Below are positions 47,080-60,600 of a stretch of 64,000 bases of DNA, in pieces. Under the pieces are notes generated by a model that worked only from the letters and a program-made list of their open reading frames with translations, ran no database searches and was not told the DNA's origin. Every line of letters starts with the position of its first letter. The stretch's first letter is position 1. The translations under genes were made by a program, and so were the position numbers. This DNA comes from Ceratodon purpureus (lineage: Eukaryota; Streptophyta; Bryopsida; Pseudoditrichales; Ditrichaceae): contig CM026426.1 of NCBI GenBank assembly GCA_014871385.1, positions 107,179,789 to 107,243,788 of the forward strand, in the 5' to 3' direction.

Positions 47080-49095
47080 TCAGTTGCGGTGATGGCGTGC
47101 GGCATACTCGCGAGCCCGCAGCGCCCATCTCTTCGATGAGTGCACCTTCGGGAAGCAGTTCTCTCTACACATGAAGACCGACCCGCAGGCTTGGCAGTAG
47201 TCTGCTTGCTTTCGCTTGCAGACGCAGTACCTGCGGCGGAGCTGAGTATGAGTTTGTACATAGTGCAATGCAGACGGATTGTGGTTCCATTGGCTGCAGG
47301 TGCGGGGCAGGGCAATCTTCGGCAGTATGAGGCCAAACGCCACGTCGTACATGAAATTCACCCGTCGCACTCGCCGCTCTCCCCATGCACGTCTGTCATG
47401 GCGGTAACAAACCCAGGCATTGTGCAGGACAGAATCCACGGTGAACATGAGGTACTTGTGCCACCACTTCCTGCTGTGAAACTGGGTGGTATACTCTCTG
47501 CGCATTTGGTCAACAGAATCCACCCCCCCCCCCCCCCCCATGTTGGTTTGATATTCAACTTGCTGGGGGGTGGTCTGCACATCCTCTCGCACTCCCTTCA
47601 GCCATCGCCGAGCAATGGCTGGCCCTATAGGATCTGCAGATGTACTCAAGAATGCCACGGGCTGAGAGTCATACCACAAAGAGGCCGCCATTCTGCCACT
47701 TGAGTGCGTAGCCCAGAACAGGGTAGACCGCGGGTGCTCCCCTTTCTTGAACCCGCAGAGAAGTGAGGGAAAGCCAATGCGGTATCCCTTCACAGTTCCT
47801 GTTGCGAAGATGCCGCGTCGTAACAAAGCATCAAAGAGTGAGGGTGCCGTGAAGAAGTTGTCCACGCAGACACTGTGGCCCTTGTGCTGCAGGCCCGCCG
47901 TGAGCTGATGGACTACGCGTTCTCCCAGGCCGGCTTCCGCTGGGCCACCACCCTTTCCAAGGTACAGGATAATGTTCCAGATAAAACCAGAGTCCACGCA
48001 CACAGCCGCCCAGATCTTGAAGCCATACCGAATGGGCTTAGCTCGCATGTATTGACGGTAGGGAGATCAAAAGCCCTTGTAAGCAACCATGATCTCGTCA
48101 CAAGTCAACCACTTCTCCGGGTTGTAAACTCTCTGCGAGACAGCTACAAAATGAGATAGCAACCAACAGACCTTCCAAAGCTTGTCGTAGAGGGGGTCCT
48201 CCTTGTCACGGGAGGCAGTGCTATTGTCAACGCAGTGCACGCAACGCAGCAGAGACTCAAAGCGATCCCGGCTGAAGACCAATGGGATTACCCCGCACCG
48301 CCAAAAGACATCCTCTCGCCAATAATCCCGGATACTTGGAGAACTCTTCAGTCCCATCAGAATGGTTACTCCGAAAAATGCCCGCATCTCTGTTCGCGTC
48401 GTCGGCGTCCACCGCCTTCCCCCGTTGGAACCTGCTGGCCTGCCTCTCCGTCTCGGGTCGTTGAGGTTTGTCGATGGCTGCATCGCATACGTATTGGTCT
48501 GCCTGACGATGTGATCAACGGTGGCATCGTCGAACCAACGGTCAAAGAAAGAGCGTGGGGTGGGCTTGTTGCGAGTACACCTCTGTGTCGGTCTAGGAAA
48601 AGGACCTCTAAAGCTTGCTCGGTCCCCAATCAACACAGGGCGTGTGCTGTCCCATTCAGAATCTCTGTAGTGGTGCCGAATTCTATCCACTGCAGCGTCC
48701 TGGACAGGATCTACATATGTGTACTCTCGGTAGTCATCAACATCTAAATGCGCATCCTCCACTCCCGGCAATTCTCCATCATCAAGTAAAATCCAGTCGG
48801 GATTAGAGTCATCGGATGAGTCATTACCTGTGAAGTCTGCAAAGTCAGGCGCCCATGCAGTGTCCCGCGAATCAGTAGACCATCCCTCCATGCCATCGAA
48901 GAGGCCTCCCTGTGACGGTGCCGCACCACGCCTTGGCGGTGTAATGTACCCGCTCCCGGCTGGTGAATCCGTTTCGGGGAAGGCCTCTGCTCCAAGTCCG
49001 CCTTGGTTCTGCAAATGGCCCACGCTGCCTGATCCAACACTCCTCGGTGTGTCACCACCCTCCGTCAGTGGCATATCCTCGACCTCCGTACGCAC
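47080..49095 (-). pseudogene. piggyBac transposase with one nonsense codon
   Basis: A single frame, 49095 to 47080, is interrupted only by TGA at 48069-48067, between VAYKGF and SPYRQYMRAKPIRYGFK. Related transposases usually have Arg near this place, so CGA to TGA is a plausible change. Landmarks: acidic N-terminal part (DSSDDSNPDWILLDDGELPG), RAFFGVTILMGLKSSPSI, SRDRFESLLRC, first Asp in LTCDEIMVAYKG, second in CVDNFFTAPSLF, third in GGVDSVDQMRREY, and a C-terminal Cys-rich finger (CVCKRKQADYCQAC, CRENC). The third Asp follows a stretch coded by a run of 17 G on this strand. Total about 670 residues, normal for the family. Confidence 0.9.
47523..47539. repeat. Poly-C run (poly-G in coding strand)
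   Basis: Seventeen C in a row, coding on the minus strand for the Gly run just before the third catalytic Asp of the transposase. The frame is kept on both sides. Confidence 0.85.
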
Positions 49096-49672
49096 ATGCT
49101 GTGGACGCTAGTCGAGACGTAGGCCCTCCCACGCAATTGGAGAGTGCGGTGTCTCTGTGGCCGCGAGGTCTGTTACAGATCCCACCCACTCCCCTGTTCG
49201 AGCAACGTTGTTGAAGGCAGTTTGGAGGTTCAGTACGCGCCCGGGTGGTGAAGCTGCCGACGCCCCCGCTGACGCTGCCGGTGTCCTAACAATCCCCAAT
49301 GGCGACAGTTGGGGCTCGCATGGGGCTCGCAAATTTACCCCCAACCTTGCGCCAATTCTACTCCTTCCACCATTAGTTCTCCTTCGCAGTCTTCGACCAT
49401 GCCCAGATGTGGGTGAACACGACGGCGACCGAGAGCAGTACTGCGACCTCAAAATTGGGGGCGATCTATTCCCGACAGTAATTTCGGGCGCTACCCAACC
49501 TCTCGGCTTCCGAGGCTGCGATGGTCGCTTGCATCCTCCTCGTCTCCCAACGCCTCTCACGGTATTTGCAGGAGCCGCCCCTGTGGGCACGGTACCCGCC
49601 CACATGTGGTCATATGCCGAGAGCCCTAAATCTGAATTTTGTCCCCCCGGAGATGGCAAAGCCGATTCAGAC

Positions 49673-49725
49673 CCAATTTGATCAACCCCAATTTGATCAA
49701 CCCCAATTGGATCAACCCCAATTGG
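49673..49725. repeat. 17 bp minisatellite in piggyBac element 2
   Basis: Three tandem copies of a unit like CCCAATTTGATCAACC, with TTTG to TTGG changes in the later copies, beside the start of the region upstream of the transposase. Confidence 0.85.
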
Positions 49726-49854
49726 TGACGCAGGTCCGGCCTCTCCCCTCCCAATTTCACCCCCGCCCCCCCTCCCATCAACAGCATGCCTCCCTCGTGC
49801 ACCCCTTCCCCGAACACCCCCCCCCCACCCCCTCTACGGAATTGCGCAATCTCG

Positions 49855-50748
49855 TTAGCTCCGCCCCCTGCGGAGTTTCCGATCTCTTGAGGCACCACCA
49901 CATTCGGGGCGATGGCGCTTCCTTCCGGTGGGGCAGTCCTCGCCCTCGCTAGTGCTCGCCGAATCCGCCCCCGCTGTTGTGGAGGCCTGGCGTCGAGATC
50001 CGCGGCAGCCTTGGTCCTCGCTTCGTGCTTCATGATCAAGAGACTTCGGCCAGTGTTTGGTGCGTAGGAACTCGTTCAGAAAGGGCGGAATTCCCCGTTC
50101 ATCGCCTTCGGGGTATTGTTGTGTCCAACCCAACAACCTCCCAATGTGACAACGGCACAGGTATCGCCAATTCTGTGTCCCTGGGTCGCTATACCAGTGG
50201 TGATTGCACTTCGGTTGTGGCTGCGAAAGTAAAAAATCCTCTTGCAAACAATTGACAACTTTCTGTGCAGTCGCATTGCAAGCACCCCTCTCCCGAGCCC
50301 AATGGAACAACCTGTCTTGCACATGAAACACTTCTTCCTTTGTAGCACGTCCAGACCACAATGCAGTAGTCATCCTGAACAGACTTAGGAGGAAGCAAAC
50401 CTGTCCGATCAAACTGCGTGAGTGAAAGTAGTGCGCCGGCAAGAAGGCCCCCACACACAAGTCCTCCCAAGCCGCCTTCTCCCTACAGTCGCTAATATGA
50501 TGAACTTCTCCCCACTCCCCACTCTTCCTTCTCATACTCCTCAGAAGATGTACAAATGCCTCCTCGGATTCCCCACAAATCCGTGCACGCAACGCTTCCC
50601 TCCCACACACAACGAACCAGGTTGTCCCGCAAGTCATCGTCGTCCTCAAACCCTGCTCCGCTCTCACGCTGTAGGGATGATCAGCCATAGCCGCCCACAA
50701 CCCTCGGTATGGGACTGTCCCACCCCTCCGAAGTGGATCCGAGGCCAA
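49855..50748 (-). CDS. piggyBac accessory protein, 297 residues, unknown function
   Basis: An intact frame starting MASDPLRRGGTVPYRGLW and ending RDRKLRRGRS, lying wholly inside piggyBac element 2 between the right end and the transposase. It shows WEDLCVGAFLPAHYFHSRSL, a hydrophobic GQVCFLLSLFRMTTALW, VFHVQDRLFHWARERGACN, CNHHW, RYLCRCHIGRLLGW, FLNEFLRTKHWP, and a basic, Ser/Glu-rich tail with GRKRHR. Several Cys and His (C-x-C, CNHH) could bind zinc but the pattern is not a known finger. A decayed homologue sits at the same place in piggyBac element 1. Conservation between two diverged elements argues that it is a real element gene. It might be a 5' exon of the transposase rather than a separate protein; no clear splice donor links the two. 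Confidence 0.65.
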   Translation of the reverse strand: MASDPLRRGGTVPYRGLWAAMADHPYSVRAEQGLRTTMTCGTTWFVVCGREALRARICGESEEAFVHLLRSMRRKSGEWGEVHHISDCREKAAWEDLCVGAFLPAHYFHSRSLIGQVCFLLSLFRMTTALWSGRATKEEVFHVQDRLFHWARERGACNATAQKVVNCLQEDFLLSQPQPKCNHHWYSDPGTQNWRYLCRCHIGRLLGWTQQYPEGDERGIPPFLNEFLRTKHWPKSLDHEARSEDQGCRGSRRQASTTAGADSASTSEGEDCPTGRKRHRPECGGASRDRKLRRGRS

Positions 50749-51608
50749 CGGTCTATGACCGGTTCCTCCCGGTCATCTCTGGGACACTGTAGGCAAACGG
50801 CCAAGTCCCGTATTCTTCCCTACCACAATCCGACCTCTGTTACAATTCCCATGTACTTCCGCAGGCCAATCCGGAAGCACAATCGATGTTCACTCTACTC
50901 CCCCATCCCGCCCCAGATTTTATCCCACCCCTTGCGAAAATCTCAGATTCCACCGAGCCCGTTTGTGATTTCGGCTGGACACAATCCGTCCCCTTGGGCG
51001 GTGAAGGGTTAACAGATATTTGCTTCTTTGGATATCAACATCTTCCATGTTTTCAACCATCTTTTTGTTCATTAGATACTACTTCATACTTTGCAAATCA
51101 GGCAAAGTTTCTCCATCTATACCAACCGCTGCATACTGAGGTTTGTGCGGGTACTGACCCGAGTGCTTCAATTTTGCCGCTGTGCAGTCTGTAATGTTTG
51201 AGTACAACTGGGCCTTGTGTAATTAAGAAAGAAATGTATCACCACCATATCGGTACAATGTCAATACTTTAAGCGTTCCATACTACGCATCAAGTTGGGT
51301 ACAGCACAAGTACCATAAACATATATCCTGTTCACATTCCAGAACTGAAAGGAGGAGGAGGCGTCAGACAAACTACAGCGATATCATCAACTGATCAAGT
51401 TCGATATCAGTCAAGAGGACGTGAAAAAATTGTTTCAGAATGATTTACATAGCTCCGCAAGAGCTTCATTCGTGAAGCTACATTCTGCGAAGATTTTCTA
51501 GTCTAGGAAATAAGGGTGAAATCTAAAATAGGAAACCACTGAGGTTAAGATGCTGGTTCTGGCAGATTCCAGTGGTTACTGGTTCTCACGACTCAAGGAA
51601 GGACCTAG

Positions 51609-54600
51609 TTAACGAGTGCTAGCATCAGGGAACTTGTTTGTGATGCGAGTAATGTATTTCACAATGGTAGGGTCTGTTGATTTCTTGAGCTTCATCAACA
51701 CCTTGAAAAGTTCAGGTGATCGTAGGTGGTGCCGGCAGGGTGCATGGATACACATGTTGCCCAATGAAAACAGAGCGATTTTCAGAGGCGATTCACTGCT
51801 TACTTCTCGTCTTTCATTAGTTGGAGCAGCTGCACAGTCAGCAATTACTTGACACAATGCCTGCGTGAAGGAAACATGAGGATCTTATCAGAATACTTGC
51901 ACCCTCTGAAGTGGCCAAATAAATTCAGGGAAGGTTGTATGAAGTGACGATTAAATTCCAAACCAGTGAGTATATGAACATCCTAAGGTCGAAATTGGAG
52001 CTTCGAAGTGAAAGATAAACAGTGGGATCAAACATGGAGGTACACAGCTCAGACTTAACCAGACCTGCATTGCCCCCTTGGAGATGATGTCATCGCAGAG
52101 CCTGCTGGAGTTCCTCACAAGGTTACTGAGAGCACCAGCTGCGTTGGCTTTCGTCTTGTCTTCCTCATCTTCCAGCAATAATCTCGTAAGATGGGGAATG
52201 CATCGTTGTAACTGATCGTAGAGCCGGTCGTCATGATAAGCGGCATTTCCAACCTGTACACCCAGCACCCGTATCAGTTGGTTTCAGAATTGCCTCATAA
52301 AAAAGAAGCATATACACATGACTCCTGGGATCTTCTATTGTTTAAATAGACATTTCACAATCATCTTGGGAAAAGAGTGTGTAGACTAGGTCTTGATACA
52401 AGAACATCTAAGCGAGAATTACTATTCCTACAGCAAAGCAGGAGGATATTTCTTGAACACCCAAAGGATGTAAAGAACGAGGGAAGCCTACCGCAAAGCA
52501 GGCGAACTTTCGAGTATGCCTATCTGGATCCACACATCGGCCAATGAGAATATTGATGATGTCGTGCTCAATCTGTCCACAAAGTGCACATCAAAAGTCC
52601 AGTCAACAATCAGAATTTTAAGCAATTGTAAGACAATAGTTGGAAAATTAAAGAAGATAAACATTAAGTAATCAGTGATTAGAAGACAAGCACCTCATAA
52701 GTGAATAAAAGCAGCTCAGCAAGGCCAAAAAGACATACCAGGGCATCGTAAAAGTAGGGCGTATGTCGACACATATTTCCTAGAGCACTGCAAGCCTTAG
52801 AACGAATGCCTGGATCCGTGTGATTAAGACAAGCTTTGAGAGCATCCCATAGATTGGCCTGTCCGATCGGCTCATAAAAGTCCTGTGCATCATAGAAGAC
52901 TTCTGGTTACGAATGGATATTTTCAAATACAAAATGTACTAAATGCAGGCACAAGTCTTTCAGTGCAAAAAGGAAACAAAGGTACTTATTGAGGTCCGGA
53001 GACGCATGGAATGAGCGACAGCCGCTTGAAAATAGAATCTACGGTATTACTCTAAACAGCGAAGACTGTGCACACAGCAGGAACTAGCGATGGTTTTGAC
53101 GGGTTTGAACGCATCGTGAGTGTCAGCTCAGAAAACCCACAAGCATAACAATACAAAAAGATTAAACCATCGGCCTTCGGTAAGGTAAAAAATGCCGACA
53201 CTTCACCCTCATGCAGAAATCATCCAAAGCAACCCCATGCAAACCATTAAAATTCAAACTATTTGAATAAAGGATTGTTACCTTGTTCATTCGAGAAAGG
53301 TTAGATAATGTCATAAGCACATCTCGCACGACCTCCTTAGGAGAGGCGGGATCCAAGAGTTTGGCCATGAGGGCAGCACCAAGAAAGCCTTCTGAAACCA
53401 CTTCCCCAGCCAACACTCTGGAACACTGCACCATCCGGGCAATAAGCCCAACCGGTCTCCCCAGATCATTTGTATCTAATAACTCCAGACATCTTACAAG
53501 AGGCGCTGCAGCGTGTACCTAGACATGCAGGCACAAGAATTATCATTAAATTAGGAAGTTCATCATGACGTCGTATTAATGTGAGAATGCTAGAAAAACA
53601 AGAGTGGTTTAGGAATCTGATTTCTACTGAGCATTGTTAGAACCAAAATTATCTGCTTGCGCACCCATGATCTACTATGTCAAAAGCAGAATCGCGCACA
53701 AATAGCATCTATGTATTATGATCAGAGCAATGTAGACCGATCCGATGTGAAATACTTACTAGCAATTTCCAGCATAAGATGACTCTAAACTCTCACAGCA
53801 TTGTGCAGGGCATCTCATGGAAACAATCAAGGTGACAAACTGCGGTGAATTGCTTGAAATCGTTATATGAATCAATCGTTACCTCTTGAAGAAGTTGCCA
53901 ATACTGAGGCATGTTTGCTGTCATAGCCTTAGCTAGCTCCATTCCTGAGTCAGGCGTCGCTCTCCCACCAGGTGAAGGAGCATTACTGCTTCCAGGCACA
54001 GGGCCTGGCAAGTTCTGGGCTTGGGCGAAGGGAAACTCCAGGACCCCAACAATCTCATGCACCACGGCCCGCAACCCATCACGACCACCACAATTTCCTT
54101 CCCAGAGTTGTAGATGTGACAGATGGATTCGATCCATGAGGTCCAATAGGGTCAGCACAAGTTCACGGCGAAACAAAATATCTCGATAACCTCCACCCTT
54201 AAGGGTATGTGCTAAGGCAGACATCGCCCAAGTAACACCTATAGGTGACAACCCTATAAGATCATCTCCTAAGCCACTAGGTTCGTCACCATCATCCCCC
54301 TGTTTTGAGCCACCAGCTAGTAATGTCACCAAGATGACAGGGAAACCCATTGAGCAACATTGTTCAGCAACAGTTACACCACCCCAACGAAGCCGTGCCT
54401 CAAGGAGGCCAACACACCCATCTCGGATCCCGTGCCAGCTTGTGAGCATACCAGAATTACGACCATTTGGATCTTGTGGGGTCGGAATAGCACTCTGCGG
54501 AGATAGTTTGATAAGGTTACGAAGAGCAGATAGAGAGGGAAAGGATGGCAACGACAAAGCAGTCTCAGCTGTCCAAGCTGGAACTCCACTTTTTAGTTCA

Positions 54601-57600
54601 AGGCCTTGTTCAAGAGCAAGAATCGATGACAAGGCTAGCATTGCTGCTGCACAACGTGGGGGCAGAGAACCACCTGCAAGGAATGAAAACGACATTAGCT
54701 AAGACTAAGGTCCAAGCTCAAACAGTTCCAACTCAGTGCTTCACTAAAATCATAAAAGCCTAATGGGGAATCAAGTATAGGGCAAGAAAGTAGAAGGAAC
54801 TGTTGCACCTATGAAGTGGTCTTAATATACTAGTAGTAATTGCAACAGATTACGACAATACGAGGCATGAGCATATACTGGTACACCTGCAAGTTCGATG
54901 GGAAAAAAACTGGTAGACTCACCAGTTGGAACACTCTCAATTGAAGCCTGATGAGCAAGAGCTGCTAATCTTGCACGCTGCTTTGGTTGAGACGTAGTGA
55001 GAATACATGAGGCTCCACGTCTCCCTCTTGACGCCAGCCCTTGCGCAACTGCAGCAAGAGCTAAACAAGCGTGCGTAATAAGATCTCCAGTAAGAGTTGC
55101 ACCAGCTCCCCCGTCAGCATCGTTTGCCCCATTCGGAGTCGCTACACCCGGAGCTCCATGTAAAGACAGAACTTTATACACTGCGGCGACTGCTGTGCCA
55201 TCTCCACCTCCATTGATCGTGTTGTACGACGGGGGTTCATGGGTTGGAATTCCTGCTAGAACGTCACATACCAGCTGAGAAAGGTTGCAGCATCCGAGCA
55301 GCACCTGCATGTCACGTCAACGATCAGTCGATATTATAGGCAGCCCAAAAAATAGTACAGGAAAACAATGTGGTCTTAAACAATCTAAAGCTTTATAAAA
55401 GCTAGATTTGACTGGCCCAGCATATAAGATGTCAGTAATATACAGAAATTAATCTAAATCTAGCCCTGAACACAATTAAGAGCTCAGTTATGAGATGTTT
55501 TGTGTTCTTAACTTCTATAGAACTCATCTACATCCATGAGTTCCAACGACACTATGAGTGTGTTAAACCTTCCTGAGATAGTAGGTCAAAGATCAGAATT
55601 AATAGGAAAGTTTCAATCCCCTTCACTCGTATCACTCTCAGATGAAGTACCAACCTACGTGTACACATACCTGAATGGTAGCAGAGAGAGCAGCATCAGA
55701 TCCGTGTAGAAGGGCATAAGATCCTGCAACCTGAACACCCCTTGACTTGGCCATACAATCAGTCACTGTCTCGATCACTCCAGATGCCCCTTCGTCAACT
55801 CTACAGCCTTCTTCCTCACCTTTCCTGTCATCAGCCCAATTCTCAGCGAAACCTCGCAGAGCGGCCAAAGGAAAGCCTTGCCTTTGCTCTCTCTTCCCTG
55901 ATGCTAGTTTCATACTACTCATAAGGGCCCATAGAGCTTTGTATGCTTCACCAGCCACTGGTGCAGACGTGCTAGCCCCGGAAATGAGATTTGATCCTGA
56001 AAGAAAACAAAGAATCTACTTCAGTACTGCAAATTTTCCCTTGATAAAAACCGAAGTTACTCCAAAAATGTGAAAGACTTGAAATAAGTAGAACTGTAAA
56101 CCAGTGAAATCTGAGGCAGAGTAATATTTCTTACCTGTTGCCCCCAAGCAAGAGCAGAGCTGATCAGCGGTATTGAGAACCTTGGCTTGTGTAATAATCT
56201 GCGTCATAGTTTGCCCTTCTGCTGTAGCCGCTCCTCCAACGTTCTCACTGAAATCAGGGCCTGGTGCCAACAACGTGGCAAGTCCACTTGCAACTCTTGT
56301 AAGTAAAACTGCTACACAAGATGTCGACTCGTATAAAACGCGGCCAGATGAATCATGAGCATAAGCCACAGCCTGTTTAAATAGCCATCAAAATCTTCAA
56401 GGAATGAGATTACACAACCAACATAAGCCAGTCAGCAGAATAATGTTATGAAGAAACCATCTCTGGTCACCTCTTCTATCCGAGTGAACATATGTACATA
56501 CCCTAGAATAGACTTACCTCCACACACCAGCAGTTCAATGCGTGATTCTAGGGTGGGGTCTACATGCATTGTAACTACAGGAATCAGTACAACTCACAGT
56601 TGCATGACTACGAATCAGAAAGTGTTAGGCACTGCTAACATTCAAACAAGCTCCAGGTCCTTACAAAATGATTCCAAAAGAAATGTAACAAGAAAATGGA
56701 AATACACAGGAAAGAAGTACCCAGAAGCGAACCTGAGGATAGAGCCGTAGAAGTGCAACGCTCGGGTGAAGAAAGGAGCCATTTATCTTCCCCGCTCCAA
56801 CTTCGATAAGCTTCCGTAGAACACCAAGTCCCTAAAACAAACAACGAAACCGATATATTCCAGATTAAAAAATATGAAATGATGCAACAAATTGCGGTAA
56901 TGTATGTAAATAAGGGACTAAAAGTACCTTGATGAGAAGGTGAACATGTTGGCCATTGGCAGCAGTCAATGTTGCCTTCAATAGAACCACCACAGTTGGA
57001 ATGACATCCTCCACAGCTACTGTCTGACTGATAGCATTCCCAGCAAGAAGATTCGATAAAACGCGGAGCGCTTGACTGGCTGCTGAGCTTGCCTGCTCAC
57101 TGTCGACCAAATTGTTAGTTTCTTTGTTCCCCAAGGAACTGTGGTGTAAACCCACCAAGACATCAACGATGACACCGCTACAAACCAAGTGTATGAACGA
57201 AACTAAAAAGTTGACGACAAAGCCAAAAACTTCAGCGAATCAAAATAAGAAGAAAAATTCCATCAGCATTATGGTCGTCAACTCAGAAGTTCGATTTCTT
57301 GTCTTTCCACCTTAAAATATTCAATGCCATCGCCAAGCAATACAGAGACGATAGAAAGAAGGCAACCACGAAACAAGAACTACATCCTTGCCTTGCAAAA
57401 GCTGCAGTGCCCTTCGCATGAAGATTGCGAAAAGGATGCAAGATGTGAGCTAGAGCACCCCTATCCTGCCCAACAGCCTGAGCTCCCTTAACCGTCCTCG
57501 ATGTACTTTCAATTTTATCTAAAGTAGACATCACCTCCGCACCTGCACATGGAACTTCATTTATAAAACAATGCATAGGGGAACCAGTTGCACATTAAAA

Positions 57601-60600
57601 TCCGGAGATTATCTATACAGAAACAGTGTTCATTGTAAACCTATGTAAGCGACTCATGATTGAATTTATACATTCTCAATACTCAGAAGCAACCAAAACC
57701 TTCCATAGTATATCAGAAATCTCAGAGTTGCACTAAAGCTAATAGCCAGCTTATATTCGAAGATAATTGCAATTGAAAGATCGCAATCCGACTTCACATT
57801 CCACTACAACTAGAATACGAAGACTTCCTTTCTACGAAATAAATGTTGCAATAGTAGATACAGACACAACAGCCCAGAAAGGAGACTCGGGCTTGTCGTA
57901 TACATGCAGATTAAATAAACAACAATATACCAGATACAGATGGCGTGGGAGTAGATGGACTAGCAGGAACACCAGCAGCCTGAGGAGCCACTCCTGCACG
58001 GTCAGCAGGGGCTGGGCTTTCTGGTTGTGTTCGTGTTCTTCCTGCAAGAAGATGAGAGAACCACAATTATCATTACAACCAAATGTTTCATCTACGATGA
58101 GAACGACTAGACACAAGAAAACTTAAGAGGGAGCTAAAAGAGAACACTGTTTGTGACACAATAGCAGAATGCCATTAAAACTATCGATGCATGTAAAGCA
58201 CATATAACTTCGACGAACACGGTACTAATATATATTCCTTGACACCCTGACATGTGATAAATGATGAAGCGTCACATTTTTCTGCAGCAGATTAAACAAA
58301 CATCTAATGCACAGATAGAGTCAGAGACAAACCGGCAGCAGGACTAGCAGCAGCGCTGCGATTAGATGGCATTGGGGAAGCTAGAGTGATGTTCACTTCT
58401 CCTCTCCATGCTGCATCGCAACCTCTCGCCGCAGCGGTTGCGGCCCGAGCCTCCTGCAATTTGTTCCGTGAGATTAGTCGAATCCATGTGAACCGATGCA
58501 GGAAAACGTTCCCACAAAAAATGGACCAAAATTAGAGAACAAATGAAAACTTCTAATACTCCTACAAGAAGGCATAAAGATACTTAATAAAATACTTATA
58601 ACCTTTGTCTCTTCTACCCAAAACTCACCGAAGCAGCCACCTCGTCACTTGTCTCTCGTACAAAGGGGTGTTCCAGCAGACCAGGCCAAGTAAGGCGGTT
58701 CTGTGAAACCTGCCAAATAAAAACGAAGTTAAGATTATGGTGTATGTAAAAGTTCAAGCTGTTACAAAACACTGGAAAAAGAAAGACAATAAAGTGGGAT
58801 ACCCAAGCATAGGTTCAGACATTTACTTGTAATGACTGAAGACATACGTCGCCTGACAACATGCTTACATGGCATGCAACTTGTATTGGGTAAATTATTT
58901 AGAATCTAAAGGAACATGTTAAGGGAACCAAATCCAAAGAGACACCTCCAAATCCAAGTTCATAGGAACCCAAATGGAAAGCGGTACCTTATTAAGAAGG
59001 CCTTTCAAGAAGCTCTTGAAATTTGGGCTAATGCTATCCGGATACTTTACAGGATCCTGCACAGAAACACAGATTTCAGCACAATCTTCTGTGAGAATCA
59101 AAACACACGTCGGAACAATCTCAACATTCTTTAGTTATATCACTGTCGACTTCATTGAGGCTTAAAATGCTAAAACGGCATACGGCATATTTTTGAAGTA
59201 TAAGAGAACATTAGTCTTTCATTATTTTAGACCAGCAAGACCAAAACTGAATTTCATCACACTAGCAGGAAAGTTAAGTAATCCACGCCACTCCCATGAA
59301 CATGGATCCTGCCCTTGTTTTAAGCACGTTTTAGACGGAATCGAAAAGAAGCCAATGGCAAGGAAGGGTAATATTTTTGAAAATAGACAAATTAAAATCT
59401 GATACGCTTTGCTCCATTCTCTTTGACATGAAAGACGTCCCAGAGAAATCTCCATTGCTATCACATGGTGAAGTACACAGAAGTTCTAGGTTAAGGAGGC
59501 ACCTTCACAATATGTCTTATAAGTGTGTACACTGAGTTCGTGTAGAAAGGTGGCTGGCCAACATAGAGCTCATATCTGGTCCACATACCACGACAACCAC
59601 CACAAAAAGTACAAAGTATTTTAGGTCCCAAGAATGCAGAGGCAGCTTGGCATAGATTACGCTACTAATGCACACAAATGATAGGCCACATGATTACAAC
59701 GAGCATGAAGGCAGAGCTACTTCAGGTGTCGTGGGGATCAAATTGAACGCACATTTTTAGCCACTCTGCATTGTATAAGGCCCTGGTTATAATAAAACAA
59801 AGTAAGTAACTCACAGAATGACGCCGAGAGACCAAAGGTCAGCTGTGTGATTGTAAGGTTGCTCTCGAACCAGCTCAGGAGCCATGTATAACGGTGTCCC
59901 TAATTGTGAAAATCATACAGACAATTAACTGAATAAGGTAAAGACATAGAGAAGTCATAAACTGTAATGCAGAAGAGGCTTGTAGGAATACAGTAAGGGA
60001 GTAGGAGCATGAATCGCACTGAGATATACCTTTGATAGACCGCAAAACCATCGTATTGCACGACATGGCCCTTGCAAAACCGAAGTCGCAGAGCTGAAAA
60101 AGCAAGAGAAAACGCATATGTAAGGATTTCAAAGCGCATTGTTACTTGGAAGCTCTAAGGATGCAAACTTCTGGTTTTCTCAAACATTCTCACCAGTTTT
60201 ATAGAATTGTTTCTGGAGCATGTAGGGACCGCGTGAAGGTCAACTTTCCGAGTGTTAATCCAATTAATAAGCTTACTTCAAAACCAAAACCCCTGGAATA
60301 ATTATTAAATCGGAAAGTTACGGTGACAACACCAAAGCAACCGGCTGGAAAGGTTATCAGCTCGGACAAGTGTCAGTAGATGAATACCTTCACTATTCCT
60401 CCAGCACCAATCAAAATATTCTGCGGTTTCATGTCTCTGTGAATGATCCGGTGAGAGTGAAGGTAATGTAGCGCTTTAACCTGCAGCTCACGAGACCAAT
60501 GACTCAAAAATTCTGGACCAGTTGAAAATAACTTTCATGTTGCAGATACACATATCGTAGGAACCCAACAAACTTCCGGTAAAACCAACGCTTTCAGAAC

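Larger units (their letters stand above)
46063..51008 (-). mobile_element. piggyBac element 2 (4.95 kb), complete ends
   Basis: The element is bounded by TTAA at 46059-46062 and 51009-51012. Its ends are exact inverted repeats of 14 bp: CCCTTCACCGCCCA at 46063-46076 and the reverse complement at 50995-51008. It carries, on the minus strand, an accessory ORF (49,855-50,748) and a piggyBac transposase broken once (47,080-49,095). It is inserted about 600 bp downstream of the stop codon of the FUSED/TIO gene. Perfect ends and a single lesion suggest a fairly young insertion. Confidence 0.92.

Noticed and set aside
437-48069. Many in-frame TGA and TAG codons in otherwise open genes, suggesting stop codon reassignment
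   Set aside because: The 1388-codon TIO gene has no internal stop and ends in TAA; the piggyBac 1 transposase ends in TGA and the Transposase_24-like gene in TAG. All three stops are therefore in use, and the internal ones are better read as decay.
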